The notes below the pieces were generated by a model. It was not told the origin of the DNA. It saw only the letters and a program-made list of their open reading frames with translations, and did no database searches. Positions 52,389 to 59,899 of a DNA stretch of 64,000 nt are shown piece after piece. Within the stretch, counting starts at the first letter, position 1. The number at the start of each line of letters is the position of its first letter. The DNA lies in assembly GCA_958443265.1 (NCBI GenBank), contig CAUCKA010000005.1:67814-131813 (forward strand), read 5' to 3'. The translations under genes and the position numbers were made by a program. This DNA comes from an uncultured Collinsella sp. (GTDB taxonomy: Bacteria; Actinomycetota; Coriobacteriia; Coriobacteriales; Coriobacteriaceae).

Positions 52389-53522
52389 ATGGCAGACGTC
52401 GACAACAGGAACCGTAACCGCAGGCCCAACCGCGCGGGACAGCCCAACCCCAAGCGCGAGGCTCGCGCCAAGGCCGCCGAGCGTCACGTGGCAACTGTGT
52501 CCGAGGCGTGTGCCAAGGATATCGAGCGCTCGCTTGCCGGCGTTCGCGAATTCGACGGTATGCCTGCCGGCTTTGTCGCGGCGATGAAGGCCAAGGCCCA
52601 GAAGGCAGCGGCTGCCGAGGAGCCGGTTGCCGAGGTTGTGGAGGCCGACGCTGCCGAGGTTGAGGCTGCTGAAGTGGAGACTACGGTCGAGTCCGAGGTG
52701 GCACCCGAGTCCACTGAGTCGGCCGACGAGGCTGAGCCCGCGTCCGCGGAGGAGGCTGCTCCGGTCCTGCCCGAGGTCACTGTGCTTGATGCCTCCGCCA
52801 CGCAGGCAATCCTCGATAACGGTCGCGGCTATGCGCAGTTCTGCGATATGGCCGTGCTTGCCTTTGCCTCGTTTACCAATCCGGGCGGCGGCTATATTCA
52901 GGGCTATCTGGGCCAGGAGGCGACGCTCTGTGCCGATTCGTACCTGTACAACGTGCTCGACAAGCAGCGCAAGTGGTACGGCGAGAACCGTCGCCGCAAC
53001 ATCAACTGCGAGCTTTACCGCAATCGTGCGCTGGTGGTGCCCGCCGTGCGCTTCGACCGCAACCACGTGCACGCATACGCCGATGTGATCGTTGCCGCCG
53101 CACCCAACGTCAAGCGTGCCCGCCAGGAGTACCGCGTGAGCGACGACGCCCTGTTGGATGCCCTGCGCGACCGTATCCGCTTTGTCCTTGCCATCTGCGA
53201 TGAGCTTGGTCGCGAGAAGCTCGTGCTGGGTGCTTGGGGCTGCGACAATAACGGCTTTGATGCCGAGGTCGTAGCCGAGCTCTTCCGTAAGGAGCTCGCG
53301 TCGGGCGACTTTAAGGTCAAGCAGGTGTTCTTTGCCGTGCCTTCTACGCGCTGGGATGAGGACTTCGCCAAGTTCGAGCACGTGTTGGCAAACTTCCCCG
53401 AGCGCAACGAGGAGTCCTATGCCCAGGTTGCCGCCCGCGCTGCGGCCGCCCGTGCCGCCGAGCAGGCTCAGGCCGCTGCCGAGGACGATGAGGATGACGA
53501 CGACTGGCACAAGTACCTGTAA
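52389..53522 (+). CDS. TIGR02452/PARG-like macrodomain protein with altered catalytic motif
   Basis: A 377-residue protein related to microbial poly(ADP-ribose) glycohydrolases (TIGR02452, DUF2263). A basic N-terminus (1-50) and a 60-residue acidic Ala/Glu-rich linker (75-125) precede the domain. The domain shows VLAFASFTNPGGGYIQGYLG, then QEATLCADSYLYNV, and later VLGAWGCDNNGFD. The family motif is GGG...QEE, in which the second Glu is catalytic; here it is QEA. The protein may therefore bind rather than hydrolyse ADP-ribose. The start follows GGAAAGGTGACC. Confidence 0.85.
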   Translation: MADVDNRNRNRRPNRAGQPNPKREARAKAAERHVATVSEACAKDIERSLAGVREFDGMPAGFVAAMKAKAQKAAAAEEPVAEVVEADAAEVEAAEVETTVESEVAPESTESADEAEPASAEEAAPVLPEVTVLDASATQAILDNGRGYAQFCDMAVLAFASFTNPGGGYIQGYLGQEATLCADSYLYNVLDKQRKWYGENRRRNINCELYRNRALVVPAVRFDRNHVHAYADVIVAAAPNVKRARQEYRVSDDALLDALRDRIRFVLAICDELGREKLVLGAWGCDNNGFDAEVVAELFRKELASGDFKVKQVFFAVPSTRWDEDFAKFEHVLANFPERNEESYAQVAARAAAARAAEQAQAAAEDDEDDDDWHKYL

Positions 53523-53548
53523 ACGGTACGTGCCGACAGATAGGGCGA

Positions 53549-53583
53549 GCCGGCGGGAGGGGCTGCTCCCGTCGGCTTTTTAC
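53549..53583 (+). terminator. terminator of the PARG-like gene
   Basis: AGCCGGCGGGAG-GGGCTG-CTCCCGTCGGCT, a 12-bp stem with one G-T pair, then TTTTT. Confidence 0.9.
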
Positions 53584-53600
53584 TAAAGGAAGGGCTTACG

Positions 53601-54294
53601 ATGAAAAACGTTCTGTGCTTCGGTGACAGCAACACCTATGGCTACGATCCGGCTGGTATGCGCGATGGCACCGCGGTGCGCTATGCGCAGGATGTGCGCT
53701 GGTGCGGCGTGGCGCAGCGTGACCTGGGCGAGGGCTGGCATGTGATTGAGGAGGGGCTCAACGGCCGCACGACGGTGCGCGACGATATGTGCCATCTGGA
53801 CACTAACCTCAACGGCATTCGCGCGCTTCCGATGCTGCTCGAGGCCCATAAGCCGCTGGACGCCATTGTGATCATGCTAGGCACCAACGACTGTAAGACG
53901 GTCTTTAACGTGACAGCTTCCGATATCGCCCGTGGCGCTATGGCGCTGATTCGCGCCGTCCGCGCGTTTCCGTGGACCAACGCCGCGCCTTGTCCGCGCG
54001 TTTCCGTGGACCAACGCCGCGCCTTGTCCACGCGTTCTGCTGATGGCTCCTATCAAGATCAAGCCGCAAATCGCCGATGTGTATATGACCGACTTTGACG
54101 AGCATTCCGTCGAGGCCTCGGAGCATTTTGGCGAGTACTACGCGCACGTGGCCGAGCAGTTTGGCTGCGACTTTTTGAATGCCGCCGAGTTTGCCGAGCC
54201 GGGCGATATCGACTACCTGCATATGATGCCCGAGAGCCACGAGAGCTTGGGCCACGCCGTGGCAGCCAAGCTCCAAGAAATGTTCGGTGAGTAG
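53601..54294 (+). pseudogene. SGNH/GDSL hydrolase broken by a 34-bp tandem duplication
   Basis: The first frame (53601-54098) holds GDSNTYG (block I) and GTNDCK (block III); the second (open to 54294) holds DYLHMMPESH with the catalytic Asp and His. Between them 53961-53994 is repeated exactly at 53995-54028. Removing one 34-bp unit restores one 219-codon frame reading through PRVLLMAPIKIKP, as expected for the family. As it stands the protein ends in unrelated sequence and lacks its catalytic Asp-His. It could be a true pseudogene, a reversible slippage switch or an assembly error. The intact enzyme would be an esterase or acyl hydrolase of unknown substrate. Confidence 0.88.
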
Positions 54295-54304
54295 TACGAC
54301 CCCA

Positions 54305-54343
54305 AACCACCACAAAGGGGACAGGCACCTTTGTGGTGGTTTT
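54305..54343. terminator. bidirectional terminator between SGNH gene and thiD
   Basis: AACCACCACAAAGG-GGACAGGCA-CCTTTGTGGTGGTT, a perfect 14-bp stem, followed by TTG on the plus strand and GGTTTGGG-type sequence on the minus strand; it serves two convergent genes. Confidence 0.8.
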
Positions 54344-54352
54344 GCTGCAGGG

Positions 54353-55183
54353 CTAGTAATTCCACATGTGGTTGACGGGGCCGGAACCTTTGCCCATGTC
54401 AAAGCCAGCGGCGAGAGCGCCCGTTAAGTAGGCCTTGCCGGCGTTGACGGCATCGGCAAGATCCATGCCCTGGGCCAGCGCGCAGGCGATGGCGGACGAG
54501 AGTGTGCAGCCGGTGCCGTGCGTGTTGTCGGTCTCGATGCGCTTGTGACGGAACCACGTGGTGAGTGGATCGCCCAGGTGGTTGCCCTCGTCATCGAGTG
54601 GCGCGGGCTCTGCCAGCACATCGTTGGCCTCGTTGACAAGGTGTCCGCCCTTAACCAGAGACGCGCATCCAAAGCGGCGGGTAAGGAGCATGGCGGCATT
54701 TTGTTGCGTGCGCTCGGAATCGATCTCGTAATCGAGCAGCGCCATGGCCTCGGGAATATTGGGCGTGATAACGGTCGCCAGTGGGAACAGGCAACGAGTA
54801 AGCGCCTCGGCGGCATCCTCGGCAATGAGACGGGCGCCCGAGGTGGCGACCATGACGGGGTCGACGACCACGTTCGTTGCGTTCCAAGCGCTCAAGCGGT
54901 CTGCGATGACTTCGATAATCTCGGCAGAGGAGACCATGCCAATCTTGACGGAACTCGGGCGGATATCGTCAAAGACGGCGTCAATTTGCGCGGCTACGAT
55001 ATCTGGCGAGATATCCTGCACGGCGGTGACGCCCAGTGTGTTTTGCGCTGTGATGGCGGTGATGGCTGTCTCGGCATACAGGCGGTGCGCCGTGATGGTC
55101 TTGATGTCGGCCTGAATGCCGGCACCGCCGCTGGAATCGGATCCCGCGATGGATAGAACGGCGGGTACCTTACTGCGATCCAT
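54353..55183 (-). CDS. thiD: hydroxymethylpyrimidine/phosphomethylpyrimidine kinase
   Basis: Phosphorylates HMP and HMP-phosphate in thiamine synthesis. A 276-residue ribokinase-fold enzyme: LSIAGSDSSGGAGIQADIK (10-28), VVDPVMVATSGA near 106, TPNIPEAMALL and the anion hole THGTGCTLSSAIA with the catalytic Asp/Cys region near 234. It is the second gene after the TPP riboswitch (178 bp after thiC). A hairpin (55241-55270) and TATAAT on the minus strand (55235-55230) in the gap could supply partial termination and a weak extra promoter. Confidence 0.93.
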   Translation of the reverse strand: MDRSKVPAVLSIAGSDSSGGAGIQADIKTITAHRLYAETAITAITAQNTLGVTAVQDISPDIVAAQIDAVFDDIRPSSVKIGMVSSAEIIEVIADRLSAWNATNVVVDPVMVATSGARLIAEDAAEALTRCLFPLATVITPNIPEAMALLDYEIDSERTQQNAAMLLTRRFGCASLVKGGHLVNEANDVLAEPAPLDDEGNHLGDPLTTWFRHKRIETDNTHGTGCTLSSAIACALAQGMDLADAVNAGKAYLTGALAAGFDMGKGSGPVNHMWNY

Positions 55184-55361
55184 GTTCGCTCCCTTGTCCG
55201 GTCGGAATCAAATGGGTCTTTAAGCCTGCATTATAAAGATGCCCGGGCCGGCTGTATGCCGATCCCGGGCGGGTGATGCAATCTTTACGCAAATGTAAGC
55301 AAATGTTCACATGTCAACAATTGACGAGCACCTTGTTGCCGATTGTGGCTCCAGTGACGCG

Positions 55362-56696
55362 TTAATCCTCCATGCCAAGATCGATCGTCGTGCCCTCGAA
55401 CACCTTGTTGACGGTACGGACGGCGCACATCTTGCCACACATGGTGCAGGTGCCCTCGGTGGCGGCGGGGGATTCCTCGTAGCGCTTCTTACCGGTGACC
55501 GGATCGAGAGCACACTTCCACATGGCATCCCAGTCGAGCTTGCGGCGTGCCTGGCCCATCTTGTCGTCCATGTCGCGGGCGTGCGGCACCTTCTTGGCGA
55601 TATCGGCGGCGTGCGCGGCAATCTTGGTGGCCATGAGGCCATCGAGCACGTCCTGGGCGTTGGGCAGGCACAGGTGCTCAGCCGGCGTCACGTAGCACAG
55701 GAAGTCGGCACCGGAGCTGGCGGAGATGGCGCCGCCGATGGCAGCGGTGATGTGGTCGTAACCCACGCCGATATCGGTCACCAGCGGCCCGAGCACATAG
55801 AACGGGGCGTTGTGGCACAGACGCTTCTGCAGTTTCATGTTGGCGGCGATCTCGTCGAGCGCCATGTGGCCCGGGCCCTCGACCATGACCTGGACGCCGG
55901 CGGCCCAGGCGCGCTTGCACAGCTTGCCCAGCTCGATCATCTCGGCGGTCTCGGTGGCGTCGTTGGAGTCGTAGAGACAGCCCGGGCGGCAGGAGTCGCC
56001 GAGCGAGATCGTCACATCGTACTCGTGGCAGATCTCGAGCACCTCGTCGTAAAACTCGTAGAAGGGGTTCTCGTTGCCGGTGACCTCCATCCAGCCAAAC
56101 AGCAGCGAGCCGCCGCGGCTGACGATGTTCATCAGGCGGCCGGTCTCCTTAAAGGTCTTGATGACCGATTTGTTGATGCCGCAGTGGATGGTCATAAAGT
56201 CCACGCCGTCCTCGGCGTGTGCGCGCACGACCTCGAGCAGGTCGTCCTTGGTAAGCTTGACCAGCGGCTTTTCCATGTAGCCGATGGCGTCGTACATGGG
56301 CACCGTGCCCACCATGAGCGGCGTCTCGTCGATGAGCTGCTGGCGGAACTGGCGCGTCTTGCCCGAGTTGGAGAGGTCCATGATGGCGTCGGCGCCGTAG
56401 TCCTCGGCGATCTTGACCTTCTTCCACTCCCCGGCGGCATCGGCCTTGTCGCCCGAGATGCCCAGGTTGACGTTGACCTTGGTGGCCAGGCCCTCGCCGA
56501 CACCAAAGGCGCGCATGCCCTTTTTGATATGCACGATGTTGGCGGGAATGGCGATGCGGCCGTCTGCCACGCGCTCGCGGATGTACTCGGGGTCGCGATG
56601 CTCGCGCTCGGCAACCTCCTTCATCTGCGGTGTGATCTGCCCGGCGCGGGCGAAGTCGATTTGCGTGACGAGCTTGGGCTCGGTCTGTGTGCTCAT
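55362..56696 (-). CDS. thiC: phosphomethylpyrimidine synthase ThiC
   Basis: A radical-SAM enzyme converting aminoimidazole ribotide to HMP-phosphate. The C-terminal cluster motif is CTMCGKMCAVR (Cx2Cx4C). Conserved blocks include NVNLGISG near 82, DLSNSGKTRQFR, IVSRGGSLLFGWM and VEGPGHMALDEI. The 444 residues match the shorter clostridial/actinobacterial type without the long N-terminal domain. The ATG at 56696 has AAGGGAG eight bases upstream, inside the 3' end of the riboswitch. Confidence 0.95.
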   Translation of the reverse strand: MSTQTEPKLVTQIDFARAGQITPQMKEVAEREHRDPEYIRERVADGRIAIPANIVHIKKGMRAFGVGEGLATKVNVNLGISGDKADAAGEWKKVKIAEDYGADAIMDLSNSGKTRQFRQQLIDETPLMVGTVPMYDAIGYMEKPLVKLTKDDLLEVVRAHAEDGVDFMTIHCGINKSVIKTFKETGRLMNIVSRGGSLLFGWMEVTGNENPFYEFYDEVLEICHEYDVTISLGDSCRPGCLYDSNDATETAEMIELGKLCKRAWAAGVQVMVEGPGHMALDEIAANMKLQKRLCHNAPFYVLGPLVTDIGVGYDHITAAIGGAISASSGADFLCYVTPAEHLCLPNAQDVLDGLMATKIAAHAADIAKKVPHARDMDDKMGQARRKLDWDAMWKCALDPVTGKKRYEESPAATEGTCTMCGKMCAVRTVNKVFEGTTIDLGMED

Positions 56697-56705
56697 TGGC
56701 ACGGC

Positions 56706-56796
56706 TCCCTTCGTTGGCATTACCCATATCAGGTTTGCGGGTCAGGGCGGGCGCGCCCAATCTCAGCCTGTCGTCTTGTCCTGCAAGCTCCCCGTT
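56706..56796 (-). promoter_or_regulatory. TPP (THI-box) riboswitch
   Basis: Read on the minus strand the consensus elements appear in order: CGGGGAGC, a variable P3a stem, GGCTGAGA, GACCC, ACCTGAT, GGGTAATGCC and GAAGGGA. The last element contains the AAGGGAG that serves as thiC ribosome site, so TPP binding is expected to hide it and block translation. Confidence 0.93.
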
Positions 56797-56866
56797 ATGT
56801 CATGGGCTCAAGTATAGCCTGAATGGGTACGATTGGGCCAACGAGCGTGCCTGTGGGGAGGCGAAC

Positions 56867-57382
56867 ATGGAAGACAAGCATCTATATCGAGAGACGCAAT
56901 GGGATGTATCGGCCGAGGAAAGCCGTGCGCACCATGGCCTTGTCGCGATTGGCTTTGCGGTGCTTGCCGTGCTGGTGATTGCCTTTTGTATCTGGACGTA
57001 TGGTGGTCGCGGCGGCGCTGCCTGGGAGTTTGAGGCCGACGATGCCCTGCCGATCATGACGGTGAAGGTCGCTGGTGGTAACACGGTGGCCGCGCCGGGC
57101 GACTATTGGTATCCGCGCGACGAGTTTGTGCAGCTGCAGCTGAGCGGTGGCTCCATTCCTGGTGAAGAGATCGAGCGCGTGACCTTCGATGCGTCGCTTA
57201 AGACGCTGTCGGTCGAGCTCAAAGATCAGGGGGACGTTCCCACGACCATGGACATTGCGCTGACGGAATGGCGCCTGGAGCCTCCGACGGGTGTTGCGGT
57301 GTCCGAGGTTGAGCATGTCAAGATTACCTATCAGGACGGCTCGACAAATGAAATTGCCAAAGCCGACGGCTTGGCGGAATAG
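56867..57382 (+). CDS. membrane-anchored hypothetical protein
   Basis: I do not recognise the family. The 171-residue product has a charged 25-residue N-terminus, one membrane helix at about 26-46 (GLVAIGFAVLAVLVIAFCIW) and an extracytoplasmic beta-rich domain with alternating hydrophobic strands (TMDIALTEWRLEPP, EHVKITYQDGS). GGGGAGG lies upstream of the ATG at 56867; the frame upstream overlaps thiC control sequences and is not coding. It converges on yaaA with a 40-bp gap. Confidence 0.65.
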   Translation: MEDKHLYRETQWDVSAEESRAHHGLVAIGFAVLAVLVIAFCIWTYGGRGGAAWEFEADDALPIMTVKVAGGNTVAAPGDYWYPRDEFVQLQLSGGSIPGEEIERVTFDASLKTLSVELKDQGDVPTTMDIALTEWRLEPPTGVAVSEVEHVKITYQDGSTNEIAKADGLAE

Positions 57383-57422
57383 ACGCCGTGCCTAGGCGGC
57401 ACATTCAAAAGTAGCGGTGATC

Positions 57423-58232
57423 CTACAAGGCCTGTTCGTTCAGGAAGACCAAAGTGTTTTTATTTGAAAGCTCGGGAAAGTGGCGATAACCAACGTCGAA
57501 CGCGGTGAGCCCGCTTACATCCTCGAGCTTGTTTTCTGCCATCCAGCGCACCATGGAGCCGCGTGCCTTTTTGCTGGCGGTCGAGCGCTGGATGGGCTTG
57601 CCGTTGCGGATGCCTTCGCCAAAGAGGCATGTGACGACCGTGGCATCGGTGGTGAGGCGGGGCAGAACGGCTTTGGCGTATTCCGCGCTGGCGAGGTTGA
57701 CGATCGTAGCGTTGGAGCCTGCCGGAACGATGGCCCGTGCGAGTTTGTCGCCCCAAAACGCATAGAGGTCTCGGGCATCGTCGACGGCAAGCTTCGCGCC
57801 CATCTCCAGCCGATACGGTTCAACGGCATGAAAGGGGCGTACGCATCCGTAAAGGCCCGATAGGATCCACAGATGGTCTTGCAGCCATGCGAGCTGCGCG
57901 GAATCCATCACCTCGGGTGCCATGCTCTGGTATTGAATGCCGTGATAGGACATGACGGCAGGGGAGAGGTGACGGGCGAGTGCGGGATTGTCGAGATCGC
58001 CGTTTTTCAGGATGGGCCCAAACTCATGCAGGGTGTTGAGGCAAGGCCCCAGCAGTTTGTCGCTCACGTTCCAGAGCGCCTGCAGACCTCCGCTGCCTTC
58101 ATTCCGCTCGATATCTAGCAGTGCGCGGTGGAGGCGAGCCGTCTCGTGCGCAAAAGGTGGAATGCCCAGGACTTCAAAAGCATCTTGGGCCGCACGCATC
58201 TGCTTGGCGGGCGAAATGATGATCTGCAGCAT
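57423..58232 (-). CDS. yaaA: YaaA family peroxide-stress protein
   Basis: A DUF328/UPF0246 family protein of 269 residues. In E. coli YaaA limits free iron during peroxide stress and binds DNA. Visible family blocks are the start LQIIISPAKQM, SGLYGCVRPFHAVEPYRLEMG near 134, AFWGDKLARAI, VNLASAEYAKAV and KKARGSMVRWM. The ATG at 58232 follows AGAGGAGAG; the longer open frame upstream crosses the repeat at 58255-58322 and is not coding. Confidence 0.92.
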   Translation of the reverse strand: MLQIIISPAKQMRAAQDAFEVLGIPPFAHETARLHRALLDIERNEGSGGLQALWNVSDKLLGPCLNTLHEFGPILKNGDLDNPALARHLSPAVMSYHGIQYQSMAPEVMDSAQLAWLQDHLWILSGLYGCVRPFHAVEPYRLEMGAKLAVDDARDLYAFWGDKLARAIVPAGSNATIVNLASAEYAKAVLPRLTTDATVVTCLFGEGIRNGKPIQRSTASKKARGSMVRWMAENKLEDVSGLTAFDVGYRHFPELSNKNTLVFLNEQAL

Positions 58233-58254
58233 GGACTCTCCTCTGCCAAAAAGG

Positions 58255-58322
58255 AAGTTGCGGTGGAATACGGCCTGTTTTGGCCGTTTATGGGCCAGTT
58301 TAGTCCGTATTTCACCGCAACT
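58255..58322. repeat. dispersed stem-loop repeat, second family, copy 2
   Basis: AGTTGCGGTGGAATACGG (58256-58273) pairs with CCGTATTTCACCGCAACT (58305-58322) with a single G-T pair. It shares both arms and TTTTGGCCGT with the copy at 19047. It lies 13 bases past the stop of the M18 gene and just before the yaaA ribosome site. Confidence 0.8.
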
Positions 58323-58335
58323 GATGAAGGGTTGG

Positions 58336-59733
58336 TTAGGCGCGCTCGATGAAGGCCTTGTAGCCGCGATAGGCCTCGTAGATATCGGCCTTGTTGGCGA
58401 CCTCCCACAGGGCGTGCATGGACAGGACGGCAACGCCGGAGTCGATGACGTTCATGCCATACTCGGCCATGATGTAGGCGATGGTGCCGCCGCCACCCGC
58501 GTTGACGCGGCCGAGCTCGCAGGTCTGGAAGTCCACGCCTGCCTCGTCCATGATGTCGCGGATGAGAGCGACGTACTCGGCGTCGGCGTCGTTGGAGCCG
58601 CCCTTGCCACGGCTGCCCGTGTATTTGTTAAAGCACAGGCCGCGACCCATAAAGGCGGCGTTCTTGGTCTCGAACTTGCCGGCGTAGCCCGGGTCAAAGC
58701 CGGCGGACACGTCAGAGGAGAGCATGCGGCTGCGGGCGAGTGCGCGGCGCAGGGCCAGCGGGCTGCTCTCGCCGGCGAGCGTCATGATCTCGGCGACGGT
58801 GTTCTCGAAGAAACGGCTCGTCATGCCGGTGGCGCCCACGGAGCCGATCTCCTCCTTGTCGACGATGAGTGTGATGCTCGTGCGCTCCACGTTGGCGACG
58901 TTGATCTGGGCGAGCATGGACGGATAGGCGCAGACGCGGTCGTCGTGGCCATAGCCCAAAATCATGGAGCGGTCGAGACCCATGTCGCGGGCGGGGCCGG
59001 CGGGCACGACCTCGATCTCGGCGGAGAGGAAGTCCTCCTCCTCGACATCGTACTGTTCCTTGAGGATGTCCAGGAACATCTGCTTGACGGGCTCCTTGGG
59101 GGCGTCCTTGTCGTCCTCGTCAAACTTGACGGGGCGGCCGCCCACGATCACGTCGAGGATCTCGGCGTCGACGGCGTCCTTGGCGGGCTTGGCCATCTGC
59201 TCGCTCGAGAGGTGGATCAGCAGGTCGGAGATGGTAAAGACCGGGTCGTCGGCCTTGTCGCCGATGTTGATGTCGACGGTGGTGCCGTCCTTTTTGCAGA
59301 TGACGCCCACGAGTGCGAGCGGGGAAGCGACCCAGTGGTAGCTCTTGACGCCGCCATAGTAGTGCGTGTCGAGATAAGCCATGTCTCCGGCCTCGAAGGC
59401 GGGGTTCTGCTTGAGGTCCAGGCGCGGCGAGTCCACGTGGGCGCCCAGGATGTTAAAGCCCTGCTCGAGCGGGGCGGTGCCCAGGTTGACGAGCATGAGG
59501 TCCTTGCCGTGGTTGGCGGCGTACACCTTGTCGCCGGCCTTGAGCGCGCGGCCCTCGGCGATCACGGTCTCCAGATTGACGTAGCCCGCCTCCTCGGCCA
59601 TCTTGATACCGGCCTTGACGCACAGGCGCTCGGTCTTGTTCTCACTCAAAAACTGCTTATAGCCGCGGCAAAGCTCCTCGAGCTCCTCGATCTGCTGTGG
59701 CGTGTACTTTTTCCATGCGCTGGGACGCTCCAT
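58336..59733 (-). CDS. M18 family aminopeptidase
   Basis: A cytoplasmic zinc aminopeptidase (aspartyl aminopeptidase group), 465 residues. Metal and catalytic residues lie in GAHVDSPRLDLKQNP near 93, GYGHDDRVCAYPSM, LIVDKEEIGSVGATGM and the last His in GVAVLSMHALWEV. The ATG at 59733 follows AAAGGAG; the open frame runs about 590 bases further upstream, into the region of polA, but this is not coding. It is preceded by the divergent polA gene. Confidence 0.93.
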   Translation of the reverse strand: MERPSAWKKYTPQQIEELEELCRGYKQFLSENKTERLCVKAGIKMAEEAGYVNLETVIAEGRALKAGDKVYAANHGKDLMLVNLGTAPLEQGFNILGAHVDSPRLDLKQNPAFEAGDMAYLDTHYYGGVKSYHWVASPLALVGVICKKDGTTVDINIGDKADDPVFTISDLLIHLSSEQMAKPAKDAVDAEILDVIVGGRPVKFDEDDKDAPKEPVKQMFLDILKEQYDVEEEDFLSAEIEVVPAGPARDMGLDRSMILGYGHDDRVCAYPSMLAQINVANVERTSITLIVDKEEIGSVGATGMTSRFFENTVAEIMTLAGESSPLALRRALARSRMLSSDVSAGFDPGYAGKFETKNAAFMGRGLCFNKYTGSRGKGGSNDADAEYVALIRDIMDEAGVDFQTCELGRVNAGGGGTIAYIMAEYGMNVIDSGVAVLSMHALWEVANKADIYEAYRGYKAFIERA

Positions 59734-59899
59734 GACGCAGGCTCCTTTCGGATCGATCGTGCTGGTTGATGTACCGTGAGCCATCGTATCACGCGCGGGC
59801 CCGCGGCGGCAGGGAAGCCTGATGTGCGGTGGCCGCGGGGCGGGGAGCGTGTAAACTGGTGTGAGCAAACCGTGCCCAGCCCAAAGCGAGGTATTCAAT

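Noticed and set aside
53961..54098. Programmed frameshift in the SGNH gene
   Set aside because: No slippery heptamer is seen; the exact 34-bp duplication explains the frame change fully.
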